A stretch of DNA of 64,000 bases from Dyella halodurans (GCF_026283925.1 NZ_JAPDPF010000001.1:434001-498000), one strand, 5' to 3'. Counted from the first letter of the stretch, positions 30,035 to 42,424 are shown. The notes: generated from the sequence alone by a model not told the origin. Made by a program: numbers and translations.

Positions 30035-30736
30035 GACCGGCGCCCGTTTGGGCATCCATTCGGTTCGCATGAACGCAGGGCATTGCCGTTGGCAGCCGGC
30101 TGGTGCGCACGTGCGCGAAGCGGCCACGTTCGCCAGGCTTACTTTTGCAGCCGGGATTACGCCACACCCTCTATGGGCTTCGCCTGATGCTCTAGGTGAT
30201 GGCGCTTTGTTCTACTCCCATCCGCTCGCGTTGCGTTCTCGTTCCTGAGCAATGCTTGCCGGGCACCCTCAAATTCACCGACGTATCGGTGACTCTTTGG
30301 CCCCCTCCATGGGGGCCTTCTTTTGCCTCGTCCCACGTTGCGCTTGTCGACCCGGTTAGCAGGGGCGCGAGTCGTCACGCCTTTGGTTTCTTCGTCTGTA
30401 AGCGAACACGAAGTCACCACGTCCGCAGAAACCGCCGTGCGCCTAAGGCACATCGCGTAGTCGTAGGCGTTTGCCGAATAGCGCGTGCGCATGCAGCGTG
30501 GCCTTAATTTTCCGCCCAAGAATCGTAAGAAATCACTTTATGGTCTTCCCCGTTCCTGCGTGACGTCCTGGGAGACGACTGCCCGGCAGTCGAGGGACGC
30601 GACGTCCACACAGGTTTCCTGGCCAGGGAGTGCTGGGCATCCAGCCCATCCGGCCAGTCATAGCGCGGCCGACGCATCTGAAGGTCGGCCTCGCTTTCTT
30701 GCCCAGGACTTTGGGCTGCTACGGGGAGAGAGAGTG
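30035..30736 (+). promoter_or_regulatory. 700-base non-coding region upstream of the TonB receptor, structured leader
   Basis: No protein-coding gene is convincing here. It holds a terminator-like hairpin at 30299-30324, and in the last 170 bases several hairpins: CGACTGC/GCAGTCG (30576-30592), a CTGGCC/GGCCAG stem (about 30627-30659), and GGCCGAC/GTCGGCC (about 30667-30690). An AT-rich patch (about 30500-30545, CCTTAATTTTCC) may contain the promoter. I compared it with cobalamin, TPP and FMN riboswitch signatures and found no match. A minus-strand ORF (30157-30519) has no recognisable family. Confidence 0.45.
30299..30324 (+). terminator. orphan terminator-like hairpin
   Basis: GGCCCCC (30299-30305), loop TCCAT, GGGGGCC (30311-30317), then TTCTTTT. 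Just upstream is a second small hairpin (CACCGA/TCGGTG, about 30276-30291). It follows no protein gene, so it could end a small RNA transcribed from about 30100-30250; no clear promoter is visible. Confidence 0.5.
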
Positions 30737-33652
30737 ATGAGATATCGGACGTTGAGTCGCGGCGGTGAGTTGCGACGCTCTGCGCTGGTAAGCGCGATTT
30801 TCCTTAGCCTGTCTGGTGCGGCGTTCGCACAGGACAGTGGAAGTCAGACCAATCCAGAACATGCCAAGAGGCTGGAAACAGTCACGGTCACCGGTTCGCG
30901 CATCCCGCGCGTGGACGTGGAAACCTCCCAGCCGGTGGTGGTTATAGACCGCACGCAAATCGATAATCAGGGCTTCACTTCGGTCGCCGACATCTTGCAG
31001 AACCTGACCGAAGTCGGTTCGCCGCCGATCAGCCGCGCCAGTGCGCTTTCTTCGGGCGAAGATGTGGGCGGGTATTACGTCGACCTGCGAAACCTTGGGC
31101 CTGAGCGCACCCTGATCCTGGTCAATGGCAAGCGCTTGGGGGCCAATACGACCGGTCTGCAGGATCTCGGTCAGATTCCCGTGTCGAGCATCGAACGCAT
31201 TGAGGTGCTGAAGGACGGCGCCTCATCGATCTATGGCTCAGATGCCATCGCGGGCGTGGTGAACGTGATCACCCGTAGCAACTTCACCGGTGCCGAAGCC
31301 AAGGCCTACGTGGGCGAGTATGAGCAGGGCGACGGCAAGAAGCAGAGCTATGATTTTACGTTGGGTACTGCCAACGAGCGCGGATCGATCATGGTGAGCG
31401 CGCAATATCAGAAGGAAGACCCGGTGTGGGCCAAGGACCGCGAATTCAGTGCCTTCCCGTCTGGGCCGAATCATCCGGGGCCGACCGATGGCTGGAGTGC
31501 TATCAGCCAGTACGGCTACATCGTTAACGCGCCATGCGGTCCTTACAACCCGACGACCAAGAGCTACCCGAACTGCACGCTGACGCCGGGTAGCGACCCC
31601 CGCAAGTTCGCCAACTACCACTCGTTGACGCTGGACGAGTACGCCAACAGTAATCAGCAGATGATGTTGCAAACAGGCCTGGAGAAAACCTCGCTGTTCG
31701 TCGCCGGCAAATACAACCTCGGCGACAACATCGCGTTCAAGACGGACTTCCTCTACAACAAACGCATCACTTTGCAGCAGATTGCTGGCTATCCGTATCA
31801 GTCCCGAGCGTTCGATACCCCGTTGTCAGGAGACAGTTATTTCAATCCGTTGGGCAAGGACCTCAACTTTGGCCGACGCGGCTGGGAAGTGCCTCGCACC
31901 ACCGACAGCGAGCTGGAAACCTATCGCTGGACGGCGGGCTTCGAGGGCTATTTCGATCTGGGTGGTCGCACCTGGAACTGGGACGTCGGTGCGATGACGA
32001 ACCGCAACAACATGCTCAAGACGAATCACGGCGACTTTAACCTCGTCGCCGCCGAAAATGCGCTGGGTCCATCTTTTCTTGGCGCCGACGGCAAAGTGCA
32101 TTGTGGCAAGCCCGGCGTGGGTAACGAGATCATTGGCTGTGTGCCCTGGAATCCACTATTGCCATACGGCCAGGCAGGCGCAGGCTCACTGGCGAATGCA
32201 GACCTTCAAGCTTTTCTGTTCCCCGAGTATCACGACACTGGCAAGACCACGACGGTCGACTATTCAGCCAACATGGCGGGCACCCTGTTTTCACTGCCGG
32301 CCGGTGACTTGGGTCTCGCTGCGGGCGTGGAGCATCGCGAAGAGGAGGGCCGCTTCGTGCCCGACGCCTTCAGGCAGGCCGGACTGAGTTCGGGTTTACC
32401 TGCAACCACGACCTCGGGCAAATATCGTGTCAATGAGGCTTACCTGGAGCTGGACGCGCCTCTCCTGAGGGACATGACGATGGCTCGCGAGCTGTCCGTC
32501 AATATCGCCACGCGCTATTCCGACTACGACAATTTCGGCAGTACTACCAACAGCAAGTTTGGATTCAAGTGGAAGCCGTTCGATGAACTGCTGGTCCGTG
32601 GCAGCTGGGCGCAGGGCTTCCGCGCTCCGACGATCTCGGATCTGTATGGCGGCACCGGCGGCAGTTTCTCGTACTACACCGATCCCTGCGATGCCAAGCG
32701 TGGTTCGGCGGCGGGCAACGCGCCGGTGGCTGCACGTTGCGGCGCTGGTTTCGGTGGCCAGCCGGCGCTGGCTGCGAATTTCCGGCAGCTGGGTCAGGGT
32801 GGCGTGCTATGTACGACGTATCCCTGTCAGACGGGTTACCAGTTCACCAACGGCTCCAACGCCAACCTGACACCCGAAACGGCCACTACTCGCACGCTAG
32901 GCCTGATCTACAACCCCCATTACGTGGAAGGTCTCGATGTCTCCTTGGACTGGTACAAGATTGACATCAAGAACGTCATCGCCACGGACTCGGTGCAGAA
33001 CATCCTGGACGATTGCTATTCCGGCGGCATCGCCTCGCGTTGCACCGGTTTTCATCGCGATCCGTCCACCGGCGTCATTACCAGTATGTACTACGGCTTG
33101 ACCAACAAGGGCTGGCAGAAAACCGAAGGTTACGATTTCGGCGTGAACTACCGCTTCTCCATTGCGTCGGTGGGTCAGTTCGCCGCGCGATGGAACACTA
33201 CTTATATCGATTACCTGGACATCAAGGCGGACGACAATCCGGCGACCAAGGTGCAGCCGTTCAATGGCATCGCCAATAGCGCAGGCGTCAATTTCCGTGT
33301 GCGCTCCAATTTGACCCTCGACTGGACGCGCGGAATTTTCGGCGCCACTTGGACGATGCGCTACTACTCTGGTCTGGCGGAAAAGTGCTCGTACATGACC
33401 GAGTGCAACGATCCCAACCACGTCGATGCTTTTAACGGCGCTCAGCCGATGCGCCACGTTGCCACCACTACGTTCAATGATGTGCAGTTTCGCTGGAACA
33501 TGCCGTGGAAGGGCATTATCTCGGTGGGCGCGAACAACGTGTTCGATAAGCAGGGCCCCATCTTGTATACGAAACCGGCTAGCTCGTTCGCGTACTACGG
33601 GGGCTTCGATATTGGCCGCTTCTACTATCTGAAGTACACACAGCGATTTTAA
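30737..33652 (+). CDS. TonB-dependent outer-membrane receptor
   Basis: A 971-residue receptor for TonB-energised uptake. The ATG at 30737 follows GGGGAGAGAGA and gives a signal peptide (SALVSAIFLSLSGAAFA cut before QDS); the open frame further upstream is in the leader. A plug domain with a TonB-box-like ETVTVTGS is at about 45-165 (LVNGKRLG, IERIEVLKDGASSIYGSDAIAGVVNVI), then a 22-strand barrel ending in the aromatic C-terminus KYTQRF. It belongs to the large xanthomonad OMR class without a CarboxypepD-like extension. The substrate is not evident; neighbours do not suggest one. Confidence 0.92.
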   Translation: MRYRTLSRGGELRRSALVSAIFLSLSGAAFAQDSGSQTNPEHAKRLETVTVTGSRIPRVDVETSQPVVVIDRTQIDNQGFTSVADILQNLTEVGSPPISRASALSSGEDVGGYYVDLRNLGPERTLILVNGKRLGANTTGLQDLGQIPVSSIERIEVLKDGASSIYGSDAIAGVVNVITRSNFTGAEAKAYVGEYEQGDGKKQSYDFTLGTANERGSIMVSAQYQKEDPVWAKDREFSAFPSGPNHPGPTDGWSAISQYGYIVNAPCGPYNPTTKSYPNCTLTPGSDPRKFANYHSLTLDEYANSNQQMMLQTGLEKTSLFVAGKYNLGDNIAFKTDFLYNKRITLQQIAGYPYQSRAFDTPLSGDSYFNPLGKDLNFGRRGWEVPRTTDSELETYRWTAGFEGYFDLGGRTWNWDVGAMTNRNNMLKTNHGDFNLVAAENALGPSFLGADGKVHCGKPGVGNEIIGCVPWNPLLPYGQAGAGSLANADLQAFLFPEYHDTGKTTTVDYSANMAGTLFSLPAGDLGLAAGVEHREEEGRFVPDAFRQAGLSSGLPATTTSGKYRVNEAYLELDAPLLRDMTMARELSVNIATRYSDYDNFGSTTNSKFGFKWKPFDELLVRGSWAQGFRAPTISDLYGGTGGSFSYYTDPCDAKRGSAAGNAPVAARCGAGFGGQPALAANFRQLGQGGVLCTTYPCQTGYQFTNGSNANLTPETATTRTLGLIYNPHYVEGLDVSLDWYKIDIKNVIATDSVQNILDDCYSGGIASRCTGFHRDPSTGVITSMYYGLTNKGWQKTEGYDFGVNYRFSIASVGQFAARWNTTYIDYLDIKADDNPATKVQPFNGIANSAGVNFRVRSNLTLDWTRGIFGATWTMRYYSGLAEKCSYMTECNDPNHVDAFNGAQPMRHVATTTFNDVQFRWNMPWKGIISVGANNVFDKQGPILYTKPASSFAYYGGFDIGRFYYLKYTQRF

Positions 33653-33664
33653 CTAGGAAACAGC

Positions 33665-33702
33665 ATCCGTCGCGTGTCTCGAGTGCACGCGACGGATTTG
33701 TT
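33665..33702 (+). terminator. terminator of the TonB receptor gene
   Basis: ATCCGTCGCGTG (33665-33676) pairs perfectly with 33686-33697 around a 9-base loop, followed by TTGTT. It lies 12 bases after the stop codon. Confidence 0.8.
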
Positions 33703-33758
33703 CGCTTAGCTCGAGACTCGGGGGCCGTCCTCTGTTCGCACTGCAAGGGAGAGCTTGG

Positions 33759-34943
33759 TCACGGATGATCAGGCTTCAATTCGCTTTTCGACGATGCGCG
33801 GAATTCGGCGCTTCGCTTGGTGAGAGCGTTGGCGCTCATGCTTGGCAACTCCTCGTTCGCCAGCGCCCACAGGGATGTCGCGACGCCGCGCTGGAAAAGT
33901 GAGCTGACGGCCGAGCGGAAGTCGCCCCGGCCCAGCGCCTGGGCCGAGTCGGCCAGGGCCATGGCACCGTGCATCAGCACGCTGGCGTGCCGGTAGCACG
34001 ACATCATGCAGGCGTTGCAGGGTTCGCGCTGATCGGGGAAGCGGTCGAGGTCGAAGACCGAACCCATGGGCTCGGACCAGGCCTCGCAGCGCCAGATATC
34101 GAGGTTCCAGTCGAGATAGAAATACTTGCTGCCGCCCACGCAGGGAATCAGTTGCTGTTCGCCGCGCACGAAGCGGGCGACCTCGGCGAGCGCGGCTTTC
34201 GGATCCATCACGCGGAAACGCTTTTTCATGCGCGCGATTTGCTCCAGCGCGTCGAGAATTTCTTCCGCGCTGAGGTCGACTAGCGTCGAGGTTTCATCGT
34301 AGACGAGCGAGGAGGAGCCGAACGCCTCGCGCCTTGGGTAGGAAAACGAGACGGAATCGAAGCCAAGCCGCGTGAGTGTCTCCGGCAACGCCTCGTAATT
34401 GACCAGGCGGCTCACGGTGACCGAGGCGCACACCGGGATGCCGAAGCTGCGCGCCCGCGCAATGCCGTCGGCAATGCGCGCCTCGAGGCCCTGCAGGCCG
34501 CGGTTGTGCTCGTGCTCGCCCATGTTGGCGCTATCGATCGACACCAGCAGGCGCTTGAGACCCGCGGCGGCCAGCTGCTCGATGTGCCGGGAAAGGAACC
34601 AGCCGTTGGTGATCAGGCCGCATTGCATGCCGGCCTTGGTGGCCGAGGCGACCAGCGATTCGATTTGCGGGTGGACCAGCGGCTCACCACCCTGGAGCGT
34701 CATGTAGCGAATCCGGCGCTTGCGCAGGATCGGCAGCGCCCGCTCAAAATCGTCTGGCGCCAGATAGCGTCGCGGCCCAGCCAGCTTCTTGTCGCGCGAG
34801 AATCCACAGAAGTCGCAGGCGGCGTTGCATACGTTCGTCACCGAAACGTCGCAGACCGCGGGCAAGGCATTGGGGGGAGGAGGTGCACCACGGTCGGCAG
34901 TCCGAGGATCATGCTCTGCCGCGTTCCGCACTTTTGTATCCAT
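33759..34943 (-). CDS. radical SAM protein with C-terminal cysteine-rich (SPASM-like) region
   Basis: A 394-residue radical SAM enzyme of unknown reaction. The 4Fe-4S motif is CNAACDFC (CxxxCxxC, about residues 39-46), followed by LQGGEPLVHP (GGE motif) and LLVSIDSAN. A second cluster of cysteines (CVGG, RCEAW, CNACMMSC) between about 290 and 345 suggests an auxiliary iron-sulfur cluster as in SPASM/twitch proteins, which modify peptides or small molecules. I use ATG 34943; an ATG at 35024 would add 27 poorly supported residues. It lies 340 bases downstream of a sterol-desaturase-family gene on the same strand. No precursor peptide gene is seen nearby. Confidence 0.85.
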   Translation of the reverse strand: MDTKVRNAAEHDPRTADRGAPPPPNALPAVCDVSVTNVCNAACDFCGFSRDKKLAGPRRYLAPDDFERALPILRKRRIRYMTLQGGEPLVHPQIESLVASATKAGMQCGLITNGWFLSRHIEQLAAAGLKRLLVSIDSANMGEHEHNRGLQGLEARIADGIARARSFGIPVCASVTVSRLVNYEALPETLTRLGFDSVSFSYPRREAFGSSSLVYDETSTLVDLSAEEILDALEQIARMKKRFRVMDPKAALAEVARFVRGEQQLIPCVGGSKYFYLDWNLDIWRCEAWSEPMGSVFDLDRFPDQREPCNACMMSCYRHASVLMHGAMALADSAQALGRGDFRSAVSSLFQRGVATSLWALANEELPSMSANALTKRSAEFRASSKSELKPDHP

Positions 34944-35282
34944 GGAAACCCCGTTGGTCTGGCCACGCGTTCTGCCCGAACAAGGGGGCACGTACGCTTC
35001 ACGGTGATGCTGGATTGCGTCCATGCCGCTGGCGGCTGTTCGGCCTGAGTCGATGCGTGGCCAGCGGCAAGGGGCATGCTAGGGCCATTGCTACATGCGA
35101 AATGTGAAGGTCAGGTGTAGGTGGCGGCGAGTGCAGGCTTGCCCGAGCCGACTTGCAACGCCAGCCACAATGCCGCCAGCGCGAACTCATCGCGCTGGTT
35201 CGATGCAGCGACATGTTGTGATGCCCCTGTCCCCACTAAGTGAACTTTCTCAGGGGAAAACAGGACTGCGGGTGATACGGGC
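34944..35282 (-). other. 339-base gap between desaturase and radical SAM genes
   Basis: No convincing gene, terminator with T run or promoter is seen. A CCCCTG/CAGGGG inverted pair (about 35223-35258) is the only structure noticed. The spacing argues against tight co-transcription of the two flanking genes. Confidence 0.4.
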
Positions 35283-36398
35283 TCAGGCCGTTTCGGCGCG
35301 TTCGCGGACCGTCGTGCTCGTGCTGTCCGCTTCGTGCGGTGCGTGGGCCGGCTGCAGCACGTGATGTCCCAGTGCGTGCAGGTCGAGCTGGTCGACCGGG
35401 ATTGGCCGGTAGTCGGGGCCGAAGGCCACTTCGCCGAGTTTCCAGCCGGCCGGACGGAGCACGGCACCCCAGAAGCGCTTGATCGCATTCCAGTGCAGGC
35501 CGATAAGGTTGTGGTTGTTGTCGTCGTCGACCATCGGGTCGCCCACGCCGGTGGGGCGCGGCGGTTCACCGTACAGCGCCGTGCCGAACAGCACGTCCCA
35601 GATCGAGAGCACCTGGCCGAAGTTGCAGTTGTGCAGCTTCGGCCGGGTCGGGTCGACCAGCATGTGGTGCAGGCGATGGAACTTGGGCGCCACGAAGATG
35701 CGATCGAAGACCGGACCGAAGCCCAGGCGCACATTGGTATGCGAGAGGTTCTGCACCAGTTCGCCCACCAGCACCAGCCAGGCGAACTGTTCCGGCTCCA
35801 CGCCAATCACGATGCCGACGACGGCGAGGATCATCGATTGCAGGAAGCCGTCGATCGGGCTGCCGCGGTCATTGGTCCAGCAGCTCATCTGGCGCGTGCT
35901 GTGATGCATGCTGTGCAGCGCCCACCACCAGGGCAGCGCGTGCTGCATGCGATGCATCCAGTAGTACACGAAGTCGTAGACGAGGTAGTAGCAGAAGAAC
36001 AGCAACCACGGATGGTCTTTCAGTGCCGGCACCCAGTGGGTGAGCGCCAGCGGCGAGGCGCTGGGGTCGCTGGGGCCGGTGTCCGCGCCGCCGAAGAAGT
36101 TGGCGATCGGCGAAAGCACCAGGTAGCTGAAAACAGGGAAGATGCCGATCAGCATCATCAGCGTGTACTGGAAATCCGCCCGGGTGAGCTTGCGGTCGGT
36201 CCATTTTTCCGCGGGAAACACGCTTTCCAGCGGGCGGAAGATGAAGCCGATGATGCAAAGCTGGAGCGTGGCGACCAGCAGCGCGCCCGAGATGTCGTTC
36301 GCATTGCCGGCGAGGTCTTGCAGATGCAGGAACTGCAGCACGGGGAGCACGACATGGCTGGCAAACCAGCTAACCAAGTGGGACCACAGTTCGGACAT
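35283..36398 (-). CDS. sterol desaturase / fatty acid hydroxylase family membrane protein
   Basis: A 371-residue integral membrane di-iron enzyme. Several transmembrane helices occupy about 15-35, 40-62, 78-105 and 128-150. The histidine motifs of the family are present: HRMQH (HX3H), HSMHH (HX2HH), and HRLHH (HX2HH), with NLSHTN and a later HN pair, all expected to bind two irons on the cytoplasmic face. Family members hydroxylate or desaturate lipids, carotenoids or sterols; the substrate here is unknown. The long hydrophilic C-terminal tail (about 320-371) is not part of the catalytic core. Confidence 0.9.
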   Translation of the reverse strand: MSELWSHLVSWFASHVVLPVLQFLHLQDLAGNANDISGALLVATLQLCIIGFIFRPLESVFPAEKWTDRKLTRADFQYTLMMLIGIFPVFSYLVLSPIANFFGGADTGPSDPSASPLALTHWVPALKDHPWLLFFCYYLVYDFVYYWMHRMQHALPWWWALHSMHHSTRQMSCWTNDRGSPIDGFLQSMILAVVGIVIGVEPEQFAWLVLVGELVQNLSHTNVRLGFGPVFDRIFVAPKFHRLHHMLVDPTRPKLHNCNFGQVLSIWDVLFGTALYGEPPRPTGVGDPMVDDDNNHNLIGLHWNAIKRFWGAVLRPAGWKLGEVAFGPDYRPIPVDQLDLHALGHHVLQPAHAPHEADSTSTTVRERAETA

Positions 36399-36571
36399 CG
36401 TTCAAACACCTTGCGCGGGAGCGGGCGGGGCAGGCAGGCGGGAGTCTTTCGCGTGACCGACGGAGGCTGACGGTCGCGCCGCTCCGGCGCTCTACTGTAC
36501 CGGGTGGTTTAGGATACCGGCGGCGGCCGCTGGCATCCAGCCGGCAGGATTTTGCGTCGCCGACCTTTAGC

Positions 36572-37246
36572 TCAGCTGGCGCGTAGTCGCGTGTCCAGTT
36601 CCGCCAACTGGGCCGGGTTGCCCAGGTTGCGCCAGAACCCATCGTAGCGCTCGCCGCCAAGCTGGCCTGCGCCCATGGCCTGCTGGTAAAGCGGCAGCAG
36701 CTTGAAGCGACCGGGCGCGTGCCCGTGCAGGAATTCCGGCCGATACACGCCAATGTTGCCGAAGGTGAGCCGCTCGCCCGCGCCGTCCTCGCCCAGAAGG
36801 CCATCCCGGTGCAGCACGAAGTCTCCGGACGCGTGCCAGTCGGGGTTCGGCACCATCACCAGATGCGCGAGACCCGCGGGTTGCAGGGGCAGGGCGCCAT
36901 AGTCGTAGTCGCTGTAGATGTCGGCGCTGAGGGCGATGAAGGGCTCGGGGCCCAGCAGGCTCAGCGCATTGAGCATGCCGCCGCCGGTTTCCAGCGGCGT
37001 CGGTCCTTCGTACGCGTAGCGGATACGCAGGCCCCAGCGCGAGCCATCGCCCAGCGTGTCGGGAAACTGTTCGGCCAGGTGCGAGGTGTTGATCACCACG
37101 TAATGCACGTCGATGGCGGCGAGCTTTTCCAGATGCCACTCGATCAGCGGTTTGCCGCCAACCGGCAGTAGCGGCTTGGGCGTGTGATCGGTGAGCGGGC
37201 GCATGCGCTCGCCCAGGCCGGCCGCAAAGATCAGTGCGTGCCTCAT
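36572..37246 (-). CDS. murU: N-acetylmuramate alpha-1-phosphate uridylyltransferase
   Basis: A 224-residue nucleotidyltransferase with the signature FAAGLGERMRPLTDHTPKPL at the N-terminus and DIYSDYDYGAL (metal-binding Asp). Together with AmgK it makes UDP-MurNAc from recycled MurNAc, bypassing de novo MurA/MurB synthesis; in Pseudomonas this route gives intrinsic fosfomycin tolerance. Its start overlaps the amgK stop (ATGA, 37243-37246), so the two are translationally coupled, the same order as in pseudomonads. A generic sugar-1-phosphate uridylyltransferase is the alternative but the pairing favours MurU. Confidence 0.92.
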   Translation of the reverse strand: MRHALIFAAGLGERMRPLTDHTPKPLLPVGGKPLIEWHLEKLAAIDVHYVVINTSHLAEQFPDTLGDGSRWGLRIRYAYEGPTPLETGGGMLNALSLLGPEPFIALSADIYSDYDYGALPLQPAGLAHLVMVPNPDWHASGDFVLHRDGLLGEDGAGERLTFGNIGVYRPEFLHGHAPGRFKLLPLYQQAMGAGQLGGERYDGFWRNLGNPAQLAELDTRLRAS

Positions 37247-38256
37247 GCGGCGGCCACCTGGGTCAGGTCGCGGCCTTGCACATGACGTTCAAGCAAGGCG
37301 ACGAAATTGGCCAGCTCCGGATAGCTGCGCGCCACCGACACCACGTAGTGATAAACCGTCGGCACGTCAGCCAGGTAGCCAGGCTTGCCGTCGCGATACC
37401 ACAGCCGATAGAACTGTCCGAGGACGCGGATATGGCGATGCAGGCCGGTGAGATCGAACCAGCGCAGGAAGCGTTGGCTGTCGACGTCGTTGGCGATCAT
37501 GCCGGCAGCCAGCAGACGCAAGCGGTAGGACTCCACCCAGCCTTCGACTCTGGCGCGCGGCCAGGTGATGTAGGCATCGCGCAACAAGGACGCGAGGTCA
37601 TACGTGATCGGGCCGGCCAAGGCGCCCTGGAAGTCGATGATGCCCGGGTTGTTGTCGTCGACGATCAGCAGGTTGCGGCTGTGGAAGTCGCGATGCACGA
37701 AGCAGCGGGGCTGTTGCAGCGCATTGCGGATCACCACGTCGAACGCGGCTTCCAGCACATCCCACTCGTCGCACTCCGGCGTGTGGCCGAGATGGCGGCC
37801 GAGAAACCACTCCGGCATCACTTCCAGTCCGCGCACCAGCAGGGCATGGTCGAACGGTGGCAGGTCGCTGTAGTCCATGCGCGACTGCATGTGCAGCAGC
37901 GCATCCATGGCATCGCCGTAGAGCCGGTCTGCACTATCTTCGTTCAATGCCGGCAGGTACAGGCGCGTGCCGAGATCCTCGATCAGCAGGAAGCCCTGCT
38001 CCAGGTCATGCGCATGCACGGCCGGTACGTGCAGGCCGGCGGCGGCGAGGCGCGCGTTCATGGCCAGCCACGGGCGCGGATCTTCCTGCGCCGGCGGCGA
38101 GTCCATCACGATCCAGCTGGTGCCTGCATGGTGCGTGCGCCAATAGCTGCGGAAGCTGGCGTCGGCGGAGGCGGGCTCGAGGGTGAGTGAGGCGTCGCCG
38201 AGGGTGGAGCGGGTCCAGGCCAGGCGGGCGGCGGCGCGATCGGGGGCGGTGGTCAT
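37243..38256 (-). CDS. amgK: N-acetylmuramate/N-acetylglucosamine anomeric kinase
   Basis: A 337-residue sugar kinase of the aminoglycoside phosphotransferase fold that phosphorylates MurNAc (and GlcNAc) at C1 in peptidoglycan recycling. Catalytic motifs: FVHRDFHSRNLLI (Brenner-type HxDxxxxN) and GIIDFQGALAGPITYDLASLL (metal-binding Asp). It starts ATG 38256 and is followed by murU with an ATGA overlap. The upstream region holds two intergenic repeats rather than a readable promoter. Confidence 0.93.
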   Translation of the reverse strand: MTTAPDRAAARLAWTRSTLGDASLTLEPASADASFRSYWRTHHAGTSWIVMDSPPAQEDPRPWLAMNARLAAAGLHVPAVHAHDLEQGFLLIEDLGTRLYLPALNEDSADRLYGDAMDALLHMQSRMDYSDLPPFDHALLVRGLEVMPEWFLGRHLGHTPECDEWDVLEAAFDVVIRNALQQPRCFVHRDFHSRNLLIVDDNNPGIIDFQGALAGPITYDLASLLRDAYITWPRARVEGWVESYRLRLLAAGMIANDVDSQRFLRWFDLTGLHRHIRVLGQFYRLWYRDGKPGYLADVPTVYHYVVSVARSYPELANFVALLERHVQGRDLTQVAAA

Positions 38257-38308
38257 GGTGTGCTGCTAGTGGTGATGCCGCGCAGCTTAATGGGTGCTAC
38301 GCCTTAAC

Positions 38309-38383
38309 TGTAGGAGCGCACCCTGTGCGCGATCACGGCATGGCCGCTCCGTTGGTTTTTCGCGCACAGGGTGCGCTCCTACA
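38309..38383. repeat. GTAG-type REP palindrome
   Basis: 24-base perfect inverted repeat, TGTAGGAGCGCACCCTGTGC plus GCGA (38309-38332) and its complement at 38360-38383, loop 27 bases. Each arm is itself palindromic (GCGCAC/GTGCGC). The 5' GTAG tetranucleotide is the hallmark of REPs mobilised by RAYT (TnpA-REP) transposases; no RAYT gene lies in the window. Confidence 0.85.
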
Positions 38384-38414
38384 TTTGGTTGGTTGGCGGA
38401 TGGTCGCTAGATTG

Positions 38415-38451
38415 GCCCCTCACCCCAGCCCTCTCCCCGAAGGGGAGAGGG
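38415..38451. repeat. third copy of the CCCTCACCCC...CTCTCCCC repeat
   Basis: Single copy matching the right arm of the pair at 1449-1581, in the same orientation as 1544-1581. It lies 8 bases past the amtB stop, and its internal palindrome (CTCTCCCC-GAA-GGGGAGAG) could also act as a weak terminator for amtB. Confidence 0.75.
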
Positions 38452-38459
38452 AGCAGGGA

Positions 38460-40371
<1,912 letters not shown>

Positions 40372-40402
40372 TCATCGCCCGCTTTTGGTGCAGCGCCACG
40401 GT

Positions 40403-40439
40403 TTGACTGGCAAGTCGTTAATCAGTACCATTTTGGTCC
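40403..40439 (+). promoter_or_regulatory. promoter and probable Rrf2 operator of the suf operon
   Basis: TTGACT (40403-40408), 17 bases, TACCAT (40426-40431): a strong sigma-70 promoter. Overlapping the -10 is an imperfect inverted repeat GTACC-ATTTT-GGTCC (40425-40439), the kind of dyad bound by Rrf2/IscR regulators, 28 bases before the regulator ATG. Autorepression is inferred. Confidence 0.7.
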
Positions 40440-40467
40440 CGATTCACGCAGTCCTGGCCGCTTCCCC

Positions 40468-40902
40468 ATGCTTCGCGTCAGCCGCCTCACCGACTACGCC
40501 ACGGTGGTGATGACCTGCATCGCCGCCCATCCTGACGACGTGCTCAGCACGGCGCAGATCGCCGATGAGACGCGCCTGGAGCTGCCCACCGTAAGCAAGC
40601 TGCTGAAGCTGCTGGGGCATGCCGGGCTGGTCGAATCCTTCCGCGGCGTCAACGGCGGTTACCGGCTGGCGCGACCGGCCGGCGAAATCACCCTGGCGCA
40701 GATCGTCGAAGCGCTGGAAGGCCCCCTCGGCATGACCGAATGCAGCGTGGCCGTCGGTCAGTGCGACCGCGAATCGCTATGCGGCGTGCGCAGCAACTGG
40801 CAGCACGTGAACAGCGTCGTGGATAACGCCCTGCGCGCCGTCAGCCTCTCCGACATGCTCAAACCACCTAGTCGTCGTATCGACGCGAACCTGATCGGCT
40901 GA
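40468..40902 (+). CDS. Rrf2-family (IscR/SufR-like) regulator of the suf operon
   Basis: A 144-residue winged-helix repressor. The ATG at 40468 gives the conserved [15 protein letters not shown]; the frame upstream is repeat-derived. Seen are helix-turn-helix [22 protein letters not shown], wing [26 protein letters not shown], and three cysteines (CSVAVGQC...LCG) placed to bind a 2Fe-2S cluster as in IscR. It is 37 bases upstream of sufB, so it most likely senses Fe-S status and tunes the operon, including itself. Confidence 0.93.
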   Translation: MLRVSRLTDYATVVMTCIAAHPDDVLSTAQIADETRLELPTVSKLLKLLGHAGLVESFRGVNGGYRLARPAGEITLAQIVEALEGPLGMTECSVAVGQCDRESLCGVRSNWQHVNSVVDNALRAVSLSDMLKPPSRRIDANLIG

Positions 40903-40939
40903 CCCCGATCGTCCCTCGACCGCCCACGACGACACGAAG

Positions 40940-42420
<1,481 letters not shown>

Positions 42421-42424
<4 letters not shown>

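Noticed and set aside
30157-30519. 120-codon minus-strand ORF upstream of the TonB receptor
   Set aside because: No recognisable domain, no ribosome-binding site, and it spans terminator-like hairpins; treated as non-coding for now.
30555-30600. Resemblance of CCTGGGAGACGACTGCC to a cobalamin (B12-box) riboswitch segment
   Set aside because: The other conserved parts of a cobalamin riboswitch are missing upstream, and the match is short.
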